Source: Fremontodendron californicum (taxonomy: Eukaryota; Streptophyta; Magnoliopsida; Malvales; Malvaceae). Taken from it: 64,000 nucleotides of DNA. The position numbers and the translations under genes were made by a program. Shown here piece by piece: positions 21,195-32,059 of this stretch. How positions within the stretch are numbered: the stretch's first letter is position 1; each line of letters opens with the position of its first letter. Location of the stretch: NCBI GenBank assembly GCA_030761205.1, contig JAULJL010000034.1, positions 4,921,501-4,985,500 on the forward strand. Direction: 5' to 3'. Under the pieces are notes generated by a model that saw nothing but the letters and a program-made list of their open reading frames with translations, searched no databases and was not told the DNA's origin.

Positions 21195-22940
21195 ATTACT
21201 CTATTTACTTGGATTTTTTTATCTTAATATAGCTAAAAAAATTTAATTCTCAAACCAATACTTTGATTTAAGTATCAAAATCCGTCTTTTTTTTTTACCA
21301 GTTAAAAAATCATCATGGCCCATGATGATTTTTCAACACAAAAATTTTATAACGTTGGGAAATCGCCATGGGTTATGGCGATTTCCCAACAAATTTTTTT
21401 ATTTTTTTCCCAACATACTTGACTATGTACGAAGTATATTATAAAATTAAAAAAAAAAAATAGTGAAGGAGAATCACCACCCATTTTTAAAAAATATTAA
21501 ATAAAAATTTTAAATAAAAATTATATAATTTATACTTTTAAAAAATTAAAAATTAATAAATTGTAAAATTAAAATTAAAATAATAAAAATTTACAAAAAT
21601 TATATAAATTAATTTTTTATTTAAATTTAATTATAAAATATATAAAAATATATTTTTTAATATTTTTTGAATAGTGAAATGGACTTTCGGGCAAATATGT
21701 ATAACGGTATTATTGTTGATGCGAACTCTCTCCTAATGTAATTTATTTTTTTATTTAAATTTAATTATACAATATATAAAAATATTTTTTAATTATATAA
21801 TTTTTATTTTCGGACTTGGGCAAGGGAAATAAAAAAATTTCGGGCCTCAGCCCGGCCCGACCAATGGATGCCTCTAGTTATAGCCGTCGAAAATGTCCTT
21901 ATCAATCTGGTACATCGAGACACATCCGGGCTTGCCGTGTAGGCTACTCGGCCCGTGGATAGGTTTAGCTATGACATTCATTCCTGCATAATCAACAACG
22001 CTTTATTTCCCTTGCCTATGCCCATTTCGGGTCGGGTCGGGCCGACCCAAAACCCGTTTCACTATTCAAAAAATTTTAAAAATACATTTTTATATTTATA
22101 TATATTATAATTAAATTTAAATAAAATTTTTTATTTAATAAATAATAATTCGGGCTAGGCCGATCGGCCCGAATTACAAAAACACTTGTTAAAGCCAGGC
22201 CCAATACGATCCGGGCCCAATATTAAATTTTTTATTTTATTATTTTTTTAATAGTGAAACGGACTTTCGGGCCAGAAATGGGCTTGGGCAAGGGAAATAA
22301 AAAAATTTCGAGCCTTGGCCCGTCCCATAGACACCTCTACTCATAGTCGTCAAAAATGTCTTTATCAATCTAGTACATTGAGAGAGAGTTCGCATCAACA
22401 ATAATATCGTTATACATATTTTGCCGGAAAGTCCATTTCACTATTCAAAAAATATTAAAAAATATTATTTTATATATTTTATAATTAAATTTAAATAAAA
22501 AATTAATTTATATAATTTTTGTAAATTGTTATTATTTTATTTTTATTTCACAATTTATTAATTTTTAATTTTTTAAAGTATAAATTATTCAGTTTTTATT
22601 TAATTCTTTTATTTAATATTTTAAAAAAATTGTTAGAAGGGAAATCGCCACCCATGGTGGCGGTTTCCCTTCACTAATTTTAATTTTTTTAATTTTATAA
22701 TTTACTTCGTAGATAGTCAAGTATATTGGGGAAAAAATGATTGGAAAATCGCCATGGCCCATGGCGATTTTCCAACGTTATTTAAAAAAAAAAAAAATTA
22801 AATTAAATTTTTGTGTTGAAAAATTGCCATTACCAAAAAAAGGCGAATTTTGATACTTAAAAACAAAGTGTCGGTATTTTGATAATTAAAAAACAAAAAT
22901 TAGCTATATTAAGATAAAAAATAAAAAAAAACCATTTACT
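21195..22940. mobile_element. Foldback element with very long inverted repeats
   Basis: The outer segments are inverted copies. TATCTTAATATAGCTAA near 21220 matches its complement near 22895. ACGTTGGGAAATCGCCATGG near 21352 matches its complement near 22745-22775. Inside, CGCCATGG/ATGGCGAT palindromes recur (near 21310, 21365, 22655 and 22755). TGATGCGAACTCTCTCC near 21717 matches GAGAGTTCGCATCA near 22384. The centre (21810-22330) has two direct copies of a segment starting CTTGGGCAAGGGAAATAAAA, and GGGTCGGGTCGGGC-type blocks like hAT subterminal repeats, so it is probably composite. No coding sequence is seen. The outer ends are approximate and no TSD was identified. Confidence 0.6.
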
Positions 22941-23771
22941 CTGGCCAAGAGACCTCCATTAATTGCTACAATAGTAATATTGATTTGTAGCAACTAACAG
23001 TACGTTGGTTAAATCATTCTGGGTTAATTCGACCCATTACAGTGTAGCGGATGTTTGATTGGTCGAATGATCATTTGATCGAATGGTTTATTCCGAAACT
23101 ATTCTCAAAAGTCTCTAAATAACCATTCAGCACCCTCTCTGAATTACTATATTAATTAGTATATTAAATGGTGCTTCATTTTAAATTGTGAAACATTATA
23201 TCTATTAACCCTTTTTTTTCCAATACAAATTCTCCTTATGAAATTATTTTTTCTTTTATTATATTTTACTATTTACATTATTTGTTCAAATTTTAAAATT
23301 ATTTTTTTTATGATCGACAAATTTATGGTTTTATCATTTAAAAAAATATTACAATTTATTTAAAGGTAAAGAGATTCATTAATTTTTCTCTAATTATGTT
23401 TTATCTATTACTTTATTGCTTCAATCTTTTTAACTAGATTTGTATTGTATTAAAAACTTGATTTGGTTTTAATCATTTTTTTGATTGGTTGATTGATTAT
23501 TATCAATGTAAAAAAAATTTGAAAGTTGTTTAACCGTAATATATTAGTAGTACTATTTGTCTATGAAATAAGTGAAATTAGAATTTAATAAATTCATGAA
23601 AAATATTACCCTTACTAAATAATTACCTTCTTTCCATTTTTTTTAATAGAGTTTGTAAAAAAAAAAAACTTAATTATTAAAATATTCTATTCAATTGTTG
23701 GTGAAAGTTGGTGCCGAATTGAATTATAAAATAAGGCATAGTATGTTGATAAAATAGTATGTTAAAACTAT
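22941..23771. other. AT-rich spacer, no gene seen
   Basis: I see no open frame with a recognisable domain, no RNA gene and no clear repeat between the foldback element and the copia LTR. Confidence 0.5.
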
Positions 23772-24786
23772 TGGATATCAATTGATTTATTTGTATGTAT
23801 AAATACAAAATATGTATATGAATACGTAGGATGTCGTAAATAGATACATGGTGTATAATTTATGTACATAATTGATATCAATATTGAATGAGAAATTGAT
23901 CTCATAAACACCCACTTGAAGAGGAATAAAAAATTGTTGATGTTTAGCTTGGTGTGGAATCCCACATTGGTATCACATAGCTTATTCTTGTTGTTTATAT
24001 AGGTTTATATTCAATGTTGGGTTGGGCCCCAAAAGGCACCCAAGTTTTTGTGAAGGGTGAAGACCTATACGAACTTGGGCTGTACCACATACACACGCAT
24101 GCGCCGAGCCGGGTCGGGTCGAGTTTGGGTCAGTAACTAATTTTTTGCTGACCAACCAACCTGCCATTTTAATCTGTCTGTTTTAAGATATGATTGTTCG
24201 GTCCAAAATTGAATCGATTCAGCCTCCACCAACCAAGAGACTTATCTGCTTAAGACATGTCAGTTCAATCCAGGACCGAACCGAACCATTTCCTTTCAAC
24301 AATTTTTTTCTGTTCGGGACATGCCGGTTTGATTTGGGTATCTGTCTGTTGGCCGAACAGGTTTTGTCTATTCCAACCGAACAGGTTCTTCTTAAATGGT
24401 TTAACTGTTCCGAACAGTCCTCTTATTTCTTATAAATACCAAGATCAGTGTCTGTTTAATTCACTAATTCACTGAACAAAATTTATCTTCTTCTTTCGGT
24501 ATTCTGTGTTCTGTCTTGTAAGAGAGACTTGCATTTTTTGGTTCGTTCTGTTGCTTCGAGTGTGCTCTCGGCTGTAACGTTATCAAGGAGACCTGGGAGA
24601 CAAGTTGCAATATACTGTAAGCACCTGAAAGACAGGCAATAATCATCTTAAGGTCAGAGGTTCAACCTTGACTCGATTTTTATATTTTTCTTCAAATCTG
24701 TAAGTGTTCTTTGTAATATTCGGTTCTGGTTAGAAAGTGTTATCTGTTATTATATGCATTAATGTTCACATATATATATATATACT
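23772..24786 (+). repeat. 5' LTR of the copia element
   Basis: Starts near TGGATATCAATTGATTTATT and includes a TATAAATA box near 24434. It ends in a TA dinucleotide tract. It matches 34236-35253. Confidence 0.8.
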
Positions 24787-24802
24787 ATTATAAAATGAAT
24801 AG

Positions 24803-24840
24803 TTGAGTTGGTGTCATTGAGTCAAGTGACACCAACTCAA
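24803..24840. repeat. Near-perfect palindrome, possible MITE terminus
   Basis: The arms TTGAGTTGGTGTCA and TGACACCAACTCAA are separated by 10 bp, just inside the 5' LTR where the primer-binding site would be expected. The same GAGTTGGTGTC and GTGACACCAA ends flank the element at 48613-49194, suggesting a shared repeat family. Confidence 0.6.
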
Positions 24841-25015
24841 TCACTCTTTTTACTAAAAAACAAAATATTTAATAAATTAAGTAATAATATTATAAGGGTG
24901 TTTATGTCTTTCAATTTTTAATATAATATATATTTTAAATTATCCACTTTCTTAAAAAAAAAAAAACTACTACTCCCTTAAAAACTAAAGTTGATCATGT
25001 TATTTTAAATAACAG

Positions 25016-25633
25016 ATGGCAGAACGATCTACCGATACTGCTACTGCGCCTGTAGCGCCACAGCCACTACATGTTACACATGGTGAGAGGCTCGAGAAGT
25101 TCAGTAGTTTGGACTTCAAACGTTGACAGCAAAAGATGCTGTTCTATTTGACCACCCTTAACCTAGTCCGGTTCCTTCGAGAAAAGGCTCCAGTTCTCAA
25201 CGAAGGAGAGACTAATCCTACGATTATAGCCTCGGTGGAAGCATGGAAGCATTCTGACTTCCTATGCAAGAATTATATCCTTAATGGATTGGACAACACG
25301 TTATACAACGTGTATAGCCCAATCAAAACAACAAGAGAGCTGTGGGAGTCCTTAGAAAGAAAATACAAAATCGAGGATGCCGGCACGAAGAAGTTTGTGG
25401 TTGGCCGGTTTCTGGAATATAAAATGGTGGACTCAAAAATCGTGATCAGCCAAGTCCAAGAGTATCAGTTGAATTTCCATTAAATTACTGCCGAAGGAAT
25501 GATTCTTAGTGAATCATTTGAGACAGCTGCTTTGATAGAGAAATTGCCACCTTCGTGGAACAATTTCAAGAACTATCTAAAGCACAAGAGAAAGGATATG
25601 AGCTTAGAGAACTTGATTGTTCTGTTAAATTGA
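25016..25633 (+). pseudogene. Copia gag (UBN2-type) remnant
   Basis: The ATG at 25016 opens MAERSTDTATAPVAPQPLHV. A stop near 25125 breaks the frame, which resumes with KMLFYLTTLNLVRFL. YSPIKTTRELWESLERKYK is typical of copia gag, and a further stop follows at about 25481. Downstream, KLPPSWNNFKNYLKHKRKD and LENLI complete the pattern in the same region. Gag would form the particle that packages element RNA; this copy cannot. Confidence 0.8.
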
Positions 25634-25649
25634 AATGGATAACCGTGGT

Positions 25650-27288
25650 TCAGAAAAGAGGGTTAAAGTTCAGACCATGGAAGCCAAGACAATGTTGTTG
25701 AACTTTCCCACAAGACCAACAAGAGGAAACATGTTGGTTCTAGTTCTTCCCAAGGTAATAAGGGAACGAATTTCAAGAAGTTCACGGGAACTTGTTTCGT
25801 GTGCAACAAGCCCGAACATTGAGCAAAGGACCGCCGTCAGAACAAGAAGAAGAAAGCTCAAGCCAACTTAGTTGATGATAATGAGATTAAGCTCGCTGTT
25901 GTAGTGTAACAAGTGAACTTGGTGGAAAACCCTAAGATTTGGTGGGTTGCTACCGGGGCCACTTGTCATGTATGTCCTGAAATGAAGATTTTCTTCGAGT
26001 ATAAAGAAGCTGTTGATGATGAGTAACTATTTATAGGAAACTCTACGATCTGCAATGTACGAGGCCATGGAAAGGTGGTGCTCAAGATGACCTCCAGTAA
26101 AGAACTAACTTTGAACAATATGGTTCATGCTCCTGAAATTTGAAAGAATTTGATTTTCGGCTCTCTGTTGAGTAAGAACGGGTTTAGGCTTGTATTTGAA
26201 TCCGATAAATTTGTACTCACTAAAAGTGGCATGTTTGGGGGTAGAGGATATCTATGTGATGGGCTTTTTAAGCTCAATGTAATGACTGTTGTACTAAAGA
26301 ACAAGAATATTAATAAAATAATTTCTTCTGTTTATTTGGTTGAGTCCTCTAAATTATGGCATGGTAGATTAAGTCATGTAAATTACAAGACCTTGCAAAG
26401 GAGCAACAATTTAGATTTGCTTCCGAAAATGAACATTGATAAAAATTATAAATGTAAAATTTGTATGGAATCCAAATTGGCTAAGACTCATTTCTATTCG
26501 ATAGAAATAAGTAGTGAACCTCTAGACTTAATTCACACTGATATTTGTGACTTAAAATTTGTGCAAACTAGAGGTGGTAAAAAGTATTTTATTACTTTTA
26601 TTGATGATTGCAAAAATATTGTTATGTCTATTTGCTAAGAAGCAAAGACGAGGCATTGGAAGCTTTTAAGCTCTTTAAAAATGAGGTCGAAAATCAACTA
26701 AGAAAGTAAATTAAGATAATAAAGAGTGATAGGGGTGGTGAATATGGTTCATTGTTTAATGAATTCTATTCCGAAAATGGTATCGTCCGTCAAACCACTG
26801 CTCCTTATTCACCTCAACAAAATGGTATTGCAGAACGCAAGAACCGAACGTTGAAAGAAATGATGAATGCTTTGTTGATAAGTTCAGGATTACCTCAGAA
26901 CTTGTGGGGAGGCTATTTTAATAGCTAATTATATTTTAAATAAAATGCCCCACAAGAAATCACACAAGACACTGTATGAATTGTAGAAGGGTCGAAGACC
27001 ATCCTACAAATACATGAAAGTGTAGGGGTGTCTTGCAAAGGTAGTTGTTCCTCCACCTAAAAAGGTCAAAATAAGACCTAAAACTGTTGATTGCGTATTC
27101 ATTGAATATGCAAACAATAGTGCTGCTTATCGTTTTCTTGTGTACAAGTCGGACATTCCTGATATTTATATCAATACGATAACTGAATCAAGGAATGCTT
27201 CGTTCTTTGAAAATGTACTTCTATACAAGGAAAAACAAGAAAATAAGACTACTAAGAGAACTCATGAGTCCTCGAGTAGTGATCCACA
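25650..27288 (+). pseudogene. Copia zinc knuckle, protease and integrase remnant
   Basis: CFVCNKPEH near 25795 is a damaged zinc knuckle. WWVATGATCHVC near 25940 is the protease region with the usual DSGAT-type motif altered. From 26150 there is the pre-integrase segment LWHGRLSHVN and the zinc-binding CKICMESKLAKTHF, then the integrase core LDLIHTDICDL and YFITFIDD. DRGGEYGS and APYSPQQNGIAERKN follow near 26730-26840. There are several in-frame stops and frameshifts. The 3' end is interrupted at 27288 by the CACTA element and the polyprotein resumes at about 32060. Confidence 0.85.
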
Positions 27289-27394
27289 CACTACAAACAA
27301 ATTGCCATATAGTGACGGCCTAAAAAGCGTTGGTAAAAGTCCAAAATCCGTCGCTAAAAGTCCTAAAACCCTATACTGATGGTCAAAATGACTA

Positions 27395-27910
27395 TTCCGA
27401 CAAAAAATTAAGCGACGGTAAAACCCTCATCGGTATAGACCTATACCGACGGAAAAGGTGACCGTCGGAATAGGATGTATAACCTATACCGACGGTTTTA
27501 GGCGTCACTAATGTTATTACCGTCGGTATAGCCTATGTTGGGGTAGCCCCATTTGCTTTTACCTATACCGACGGATTTTGTATCTGTCGTTATAGATACC
27601 GCATCTATACCTACGGCTTTTGTATCCGTAGGTATAGATACCGTATCTATACCAACGGCTTTTGTATCCGTCGATATAGATATCGCATCTATACCGACAG
27701 CTTTTGTATCAGTAGGTATAGATACCGTATCTATACCGACGGCTTTTGTATCCGTCGGTATAGATACCATAGATATACATATACCGACGATTTTTTTTTG
27801 CATCCGTCGGTATAGATTAAAATGTAAAATATACAATTAACTTATAGCGACAGTTTGTCGTAAATTTACTGACGGTTTACTCCGTCAGTATACTATACAT
27901 TTTTTGTTGT
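27395..27910. repeat. Left subterminal repeats of the CACTA element
   Basis: A ~42-bp unit alternates CCGACGGCTTTTGTATCCGT with CGGTATAGATACC and its inverse. It occurs about six times in tandem at 27560-27780, with looser copies on either side. Such arrays are the usual transposase-binding regions of CACTA elements. The open frames on both strands are a by-product of the repeat. Confidence 0.85.
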
Positions 27911-28529
27911 TATATGAACTGTCAGTATAGAGATCAGAGCGTCGGTAAAAATAAAATTTTATCATATTTTCAATTACTAATATTGATATATTTATAATTT
28001 AATCCAAGATATTTCATATAAAAAAAACCATTATAAGAAAGTACAAAATATTTAATAATATTAAAAATAAAATTTATAAATAAATTGTCTTAATTATATA
28101 ACTTTCACAAACTAAATAGAAGTCGCAAACTAAAGTCATAATACAATCTTAAAATTGAAAATTAGCAGTCCAAGCACAAAATAAATAAGCAATCCAAATA
28201 CATAAAGTGAAATAAGCAGTCCAAATCTGTCAGAGGGCAAAGAAAGTCCTTAGTTATGCTTGAGAATAAGGATTCTTCATCAAAATATCTGTAACTTTCA
28301 TGCAACTCTGCACCAGGACAAGACCAATATGAGCACTCAATTCAAAATCTTGAATATAAAACACAAGCATTCCTAACATTTTTCCTTCAACATACCTTCG
28401 AAGGAAAGCCTGACTTTAGTTGGCTGCTCCAGAAAAAATAAAATCAAAAGAACTTATTAAAAACAACAACACAGCATAATATAGATAAAAGGGAACAAGA
28501 ATGTATAAAAGAAGAAGAATTTGATCAAT

Positions 28530-28830
28530 TCATACATTTTTAAGAGAATTGTGGATTGGCTCTTCCCTAGGATTTGGAAGGCTAGAGAGAGTACGATCAT
28601 CTGTTCTCTCAGTTTGTTGCAGCTCAAATGCAGGTTTTGCTAGCCTCTTTAGCATGACATCATTGGCAGTTAAAAGAACAGGTGCATGTAGCATATCAGA
28701 ATCTCGTGCAGTTGTTTGCCATGTTTTATCAGCTTTAGAGCTGTTATTGGTAAAATGGATATCTTTTTCCTGCAACATAATTAGTCATGGCAGCCTCCAC
28801 TCTTCCTCAGTTGTTGAGGAGACGCCATCT
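28530..28830 (-). pseudogene. Captured exon-like fragment, family not recognised
   Basis: On the - strand an open segment of about 80 residues runs from just after a TTGCAG acceptor (28770) to a GTATGA donor near 28537. It contains SSKADKTWQTTARDSDMLHA and KRLAKPAFELQQTERTDDR. Composition and splice-like borders suggest a captured exon rather than element sequence. A second short block lies near 28790-28830. I do not recognise the protein. Confidence 0.4.
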
Positions 28831-29639
28831 TCCTGCAGCATAGTTAAATCCGCAAAATGGTTGCTTAATAACATTTCTCTGTGATGATAGTCAATAAGTT
28901 ATTTTCTGAACAATATGCTTCTATTAAAAGGAAAGCCTCAAGCAGCTAAATAAGTTTGCATGCAGAATAAGCTTTAATTGTCTATGTTTGTGCATCTCTA
29001 GGAATCATCTTGGAGCATCACTGGTATAGGAACCATATTAGATACTCTTTAGATTCTTCAAAAACTTTATTTATTAAAAAAAATAGTGTACTTATAAGGC
29101 CAAGCAACATTTAAATGGTGAAGCTTAGTTTCCCAAATGATCAAATCAGCAGTCAACTTGGAAAAAATGAAAAGTATTGAAATAAATATAAAAGAGTATG
29201 ATCATGTGAAATTGTCATTGTCTCCAATACTAGAACATTTTATATCAATTAATCATAGATGCTACTCATTTCCTATCAAGAAAATCTAAAGCTATAGTGG
29301 TATTAATGAAAGGTGATAAAAGATTCTTGCATACTAAATTTCAAGGGCAATGAAATTAATTATTAATAATTCTCAAAATACAAAGCAATTTGTAATAGAT
29401 AAATCAGCAATAACAGTAAATGGCATGATGCAAACTATAAATGATAGGAAAAAGGCTATATACACTAATTTCACACACTCACATAGTATATAAGTTTTCA
29501 GATTCTATTATAATCCTTAAAAAATTAGTATTTATCACTTAAATCCTTAAAATAAGGAGTGTGTGAAATGAGTGTATTAGATGAGTGCATGTAGCACTGT
29601 CCTAAATGATATATGTATCTAATGGATAAAGCTAGAACT

Positions 29640-29905
29640 AACACTAAATGGGCACCGCACCATTACTGCTGGGGTAGGGCTCGTCCTCCGAACCGTACGT
29701 GGGACGAGTTTCTGCCTCATACAGCTCAGGCCGAAGATCGAGGGAAGTTTAGGAGAGATGGGGAGACCCAGCAGCTTCCGGTCGGGGCGGGGATAAGCTT
29801 GTGAAGAAGTGAGCTTATCCTCTCCCAAAAAAAACCGATCTTATAGCGCTAGCGCTTCGCGTTCTTTCTATTTTATCTCATTTCATTCCGGGATAGGCGG
29901 CTAAT
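29640..29905 (-). other. Mitochondrial-type DNA with group II intron domain V
   Basis: Read on the - strand, 29727-29690 begins GAGCTGTATGAGG and ends CCACGTACGGTTC, the hallmark paired ends of group II intron domain V. GGAGGACGAGCCCTACCCCA follows. Base composition changes sharply (GC-rich in an AT-rich element), and the neighbouring CGGGATAGGCGGCTAATAC looks organellar. The best reading is a nuclear copy of plant mitochondrial DNA (NUMT) carried inside the CACTA element. I did not assign the parent intron, and the limits are approximate. Confidence 0.65.
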
Positions 29906-30359
29906 ACTAATCTAATAAGTGAAAGTGGTTTCATCATTAACTTTCTTCTTTTTGACACAAGCAAGCTACTAGAAGTTGCTCATATTCTTTCAAAATAGGA
30001 AGATTACAGCATTTTCTTCTTCCTGAACTTTATTTTTTCATAGTAAAATAATTGTCTCACATTTCAATTTTTATCGTTGTGACCTGTTGCTATATCAATA
30101 ATGCAAAGATGGCAAATACAACAAGCAACAGAATATAATATGGTTAGGGATAGTTATGAAAAGTAAAGGTATATCTATTTGGAAAAAACATGACCATGTA
30201 GTGATGGACCTTTGTTAAAAGGAGAAAAATTGAATTTCAAACAAGCAACTTGACAAAGAAAGTAGAAAGGGGCCATGGCTCTTTCTTATCCCTGCCCATG
30301 AATATGCAACAAAAAAAAAATGAGGGTGTATGTATGTTAGAAGTTACTTACAAGAAAGG

Positions 30360-30806
30360 AGGCATCATCCTGAGGGCTTTTGGATGTTTAACCGCCTCAA
30401 AAAAGCATGTTAATGTTTGTTTAACATCAACAGAAGAACCATTAGAGCTTCTCCTACATGTACCAAAGTTATGTGACTCCATGTTATCATCATTTTTCTC
30501 TAGTCCCGGTTTGTATCATCCAAATACAGCATCATATAACTTTTTACTCACCATTGACTCAGGTGAGAAAGGACCAGTTGGACTAGCTAGATCTGGACAA
30601 TGAGTAGGTAACTCCTCATGCTGAATGTTTCCAACTGATACGGACGGAATATGGATGGAAGGGAAAGAAGGAGCTTCAACCCTCTTTGTGAGCCAATCCT
30701 TGTAATAAACAGCTAACTGATAAGTGCTAGAATCCATAATTTCATTATACACTTTCTCAAGAAGCTTCAGTTTCCTTTCCATATAACATTTTTTTTTCAT
30801 GTTCAC
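30360..30806 (-). pseudogene. Captured gene fragment, family not firmly recognised
   Basis: The - strand block from 30806 contains LEKVYNEIMDSSTYQLAVYY, then PSFPSIHIPSVSVGN and SPESMVSKKLYDAVFG. A TGA follows, after which the frame stays protein-like (YKPGLEKNDDN, SSVDVKQTLT) to about 30360. The conserved-looking composition and single stop suggest a host gene fragment captured by the CACTA element. A resemblance to plant LIN/CERBERUS-type E3 ligases crossed my mind, but I cannot support it. Confidence 0.45.
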
Positions 30807-30912
30807 TAATTAATTATTGAAATTTCATGTATAATCATAAACAAGCTATCTTTTGACAATAACAAATCGAATAGTATAGTATGACAATATCTCTTCCCAG
30901 TTAAAGCAAAAT

Positions 30913-31270
30913 CAACAATAAGAATCAATGAAGACACAAAATGAACTGGAATCTCAAGTGCAAAGACTAGAGGATAAAATCAAGCAGCAGTCAGAAGAAT
31001 ACTCAGAATCTTTAATTTCCATTAATGAACTTGAAAGTCAAGTCAAATAATTAAAGAAAGAGCTGGAGAATTGGACACAAGGTTTTGAAGATAATCTCAA
31101 TGCCATGATACGTGCCAAAACATAGCAGGAACAGAGGGATATTCGAGCAGAGGAAGCCTTAAGAAAGACAAGGTGGAAAAATGCTGTTAGTGTCGAGCGG
31201 CTTCAGGAAGAATTTAAAAGGCTGTCGGTTGAAATGGCCAAACCAAAAGGAATTGGTTTCAGGAAGTGAA
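30913..31270 (+). pseudogene. Captured coiled-coil fragment, NT-C2/myosin-heavy-chain-like protein
   Basis: The + strand frame has KTQNELESQVQRLEDKIKQQ, INELESQVK, a stop, LKKELENWTQGFEDNL, a second stop, and then QEQRDIRAEEALRKTRWKNA and VERLQEEFKRLSVEMA. The last segment closely matches, from memory, a conserved coiled-coil stretch of plant NT-C2-domain (EEIG1-like, myosin-heavy-chain-related) proteins. Two in-frame stops and the absence of the rest of the gene mark it as a captured, non-functional piece. Confidence 0.6.
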
Positions 31271-31694
31271 TATAGGTAAAGGGGAATAAGCTCGTGTGAG
31301 ATTAAACATGTTGTTCCCAAACCAAAAGGAATTGTTAAATAGAAGTGTTGATGGAAAGTAAGAGTTTACCTGGTAATGAACAGTCGAAAGTCAGAAATGT
31401 TGATGTTGATTTGAAGCTGAAGCAGGGATGGAAGCAAAGTGAAGGATGTCGGAGGGGTTTCCGGCGTTTGTGACCCTAATTCAAATATATAACAACTTTA
31501 GACAAGTTGTGACCCTAATTCAAATATATAACAAAACTGCAAGGAGAATGAGGATTTCATAGACAAAATTGGTAAAGGATTAGCAGAATAATTAGCAAAT
31601 TGAAGACAGAGAAAGAGAACATACCTATGGCCGATGGGTCAACTGGAAAGAGAGAACTAACCAAAGGGAAAGAAACAAAACCCTAAATATCATT

Positions 31695-32045
31695 TGGTCC
31701 TATAGCGACGGACGAAATAAATGATCCGTTGCTATAGGTTCAATAAATTAAAAATAAAAATAAAAAAAATAAAGAAAAAAAAAATGAAATTCACCGCCAA
31801 TAAAAAAAAAAGTGGGTCATTTGGGAAATATACAGACGGAAAGAAAACACCGTCGGTAAAAATTACACCTATACCAACGGTTTTTCATTATCCGTCGGTA
31901 TATGTATGTCTATAGCGACAGTTAATTCGAGCGTCGGTATAGGTTATGTATATTCTGACGGTAACCAAAATCCGTCGCTATAGATCTTTTTTACCAACAG
32001 ATTGATACCGTCACTATAGGTAAGTGTCAGTATATGGCAAATTGT
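31695..32045. repeat. Right subterminal repeats of the CACTA element
   Basis: Scattered TATAGCGACGG, CCGTCGGTA and CCGTCGCTATAG motifs occur in both orientations, the same family as the left end but not arranged in a regular tandem. Confidence 0.8.
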
Positions 32046-32059
32046 TTGTAGTGACATAT

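Larger units (their letters stand above)
27289..32053. mobile_element. CACTA (En/Spm) element carrying captured sequences
   Basis: The left end CACTACAAACAAATTGCCAT pairs with the right end, whose complement is CACTACAAACAATTTGCCAT. The 3-bp duplication ACA lies at 27286-27288 and 32054-32056. CACTA termini and a 3-bp TSD define the superfamily. Subterminal regions hold many short palindromic units around CCGACGG. No transposase is recognisable. The interior contains fragments resembling host genes and mitochondrial DNA. It inserted into an already existing copia element. Confidence 0.92.

Noticed and set aside
27498..27840. Overlapping open frames on both strands with repeated SVGIDTVSIPT-like peptides
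   Set aside because: They coincide exactly with CACTA subterminal palindromes and have no coding signature.
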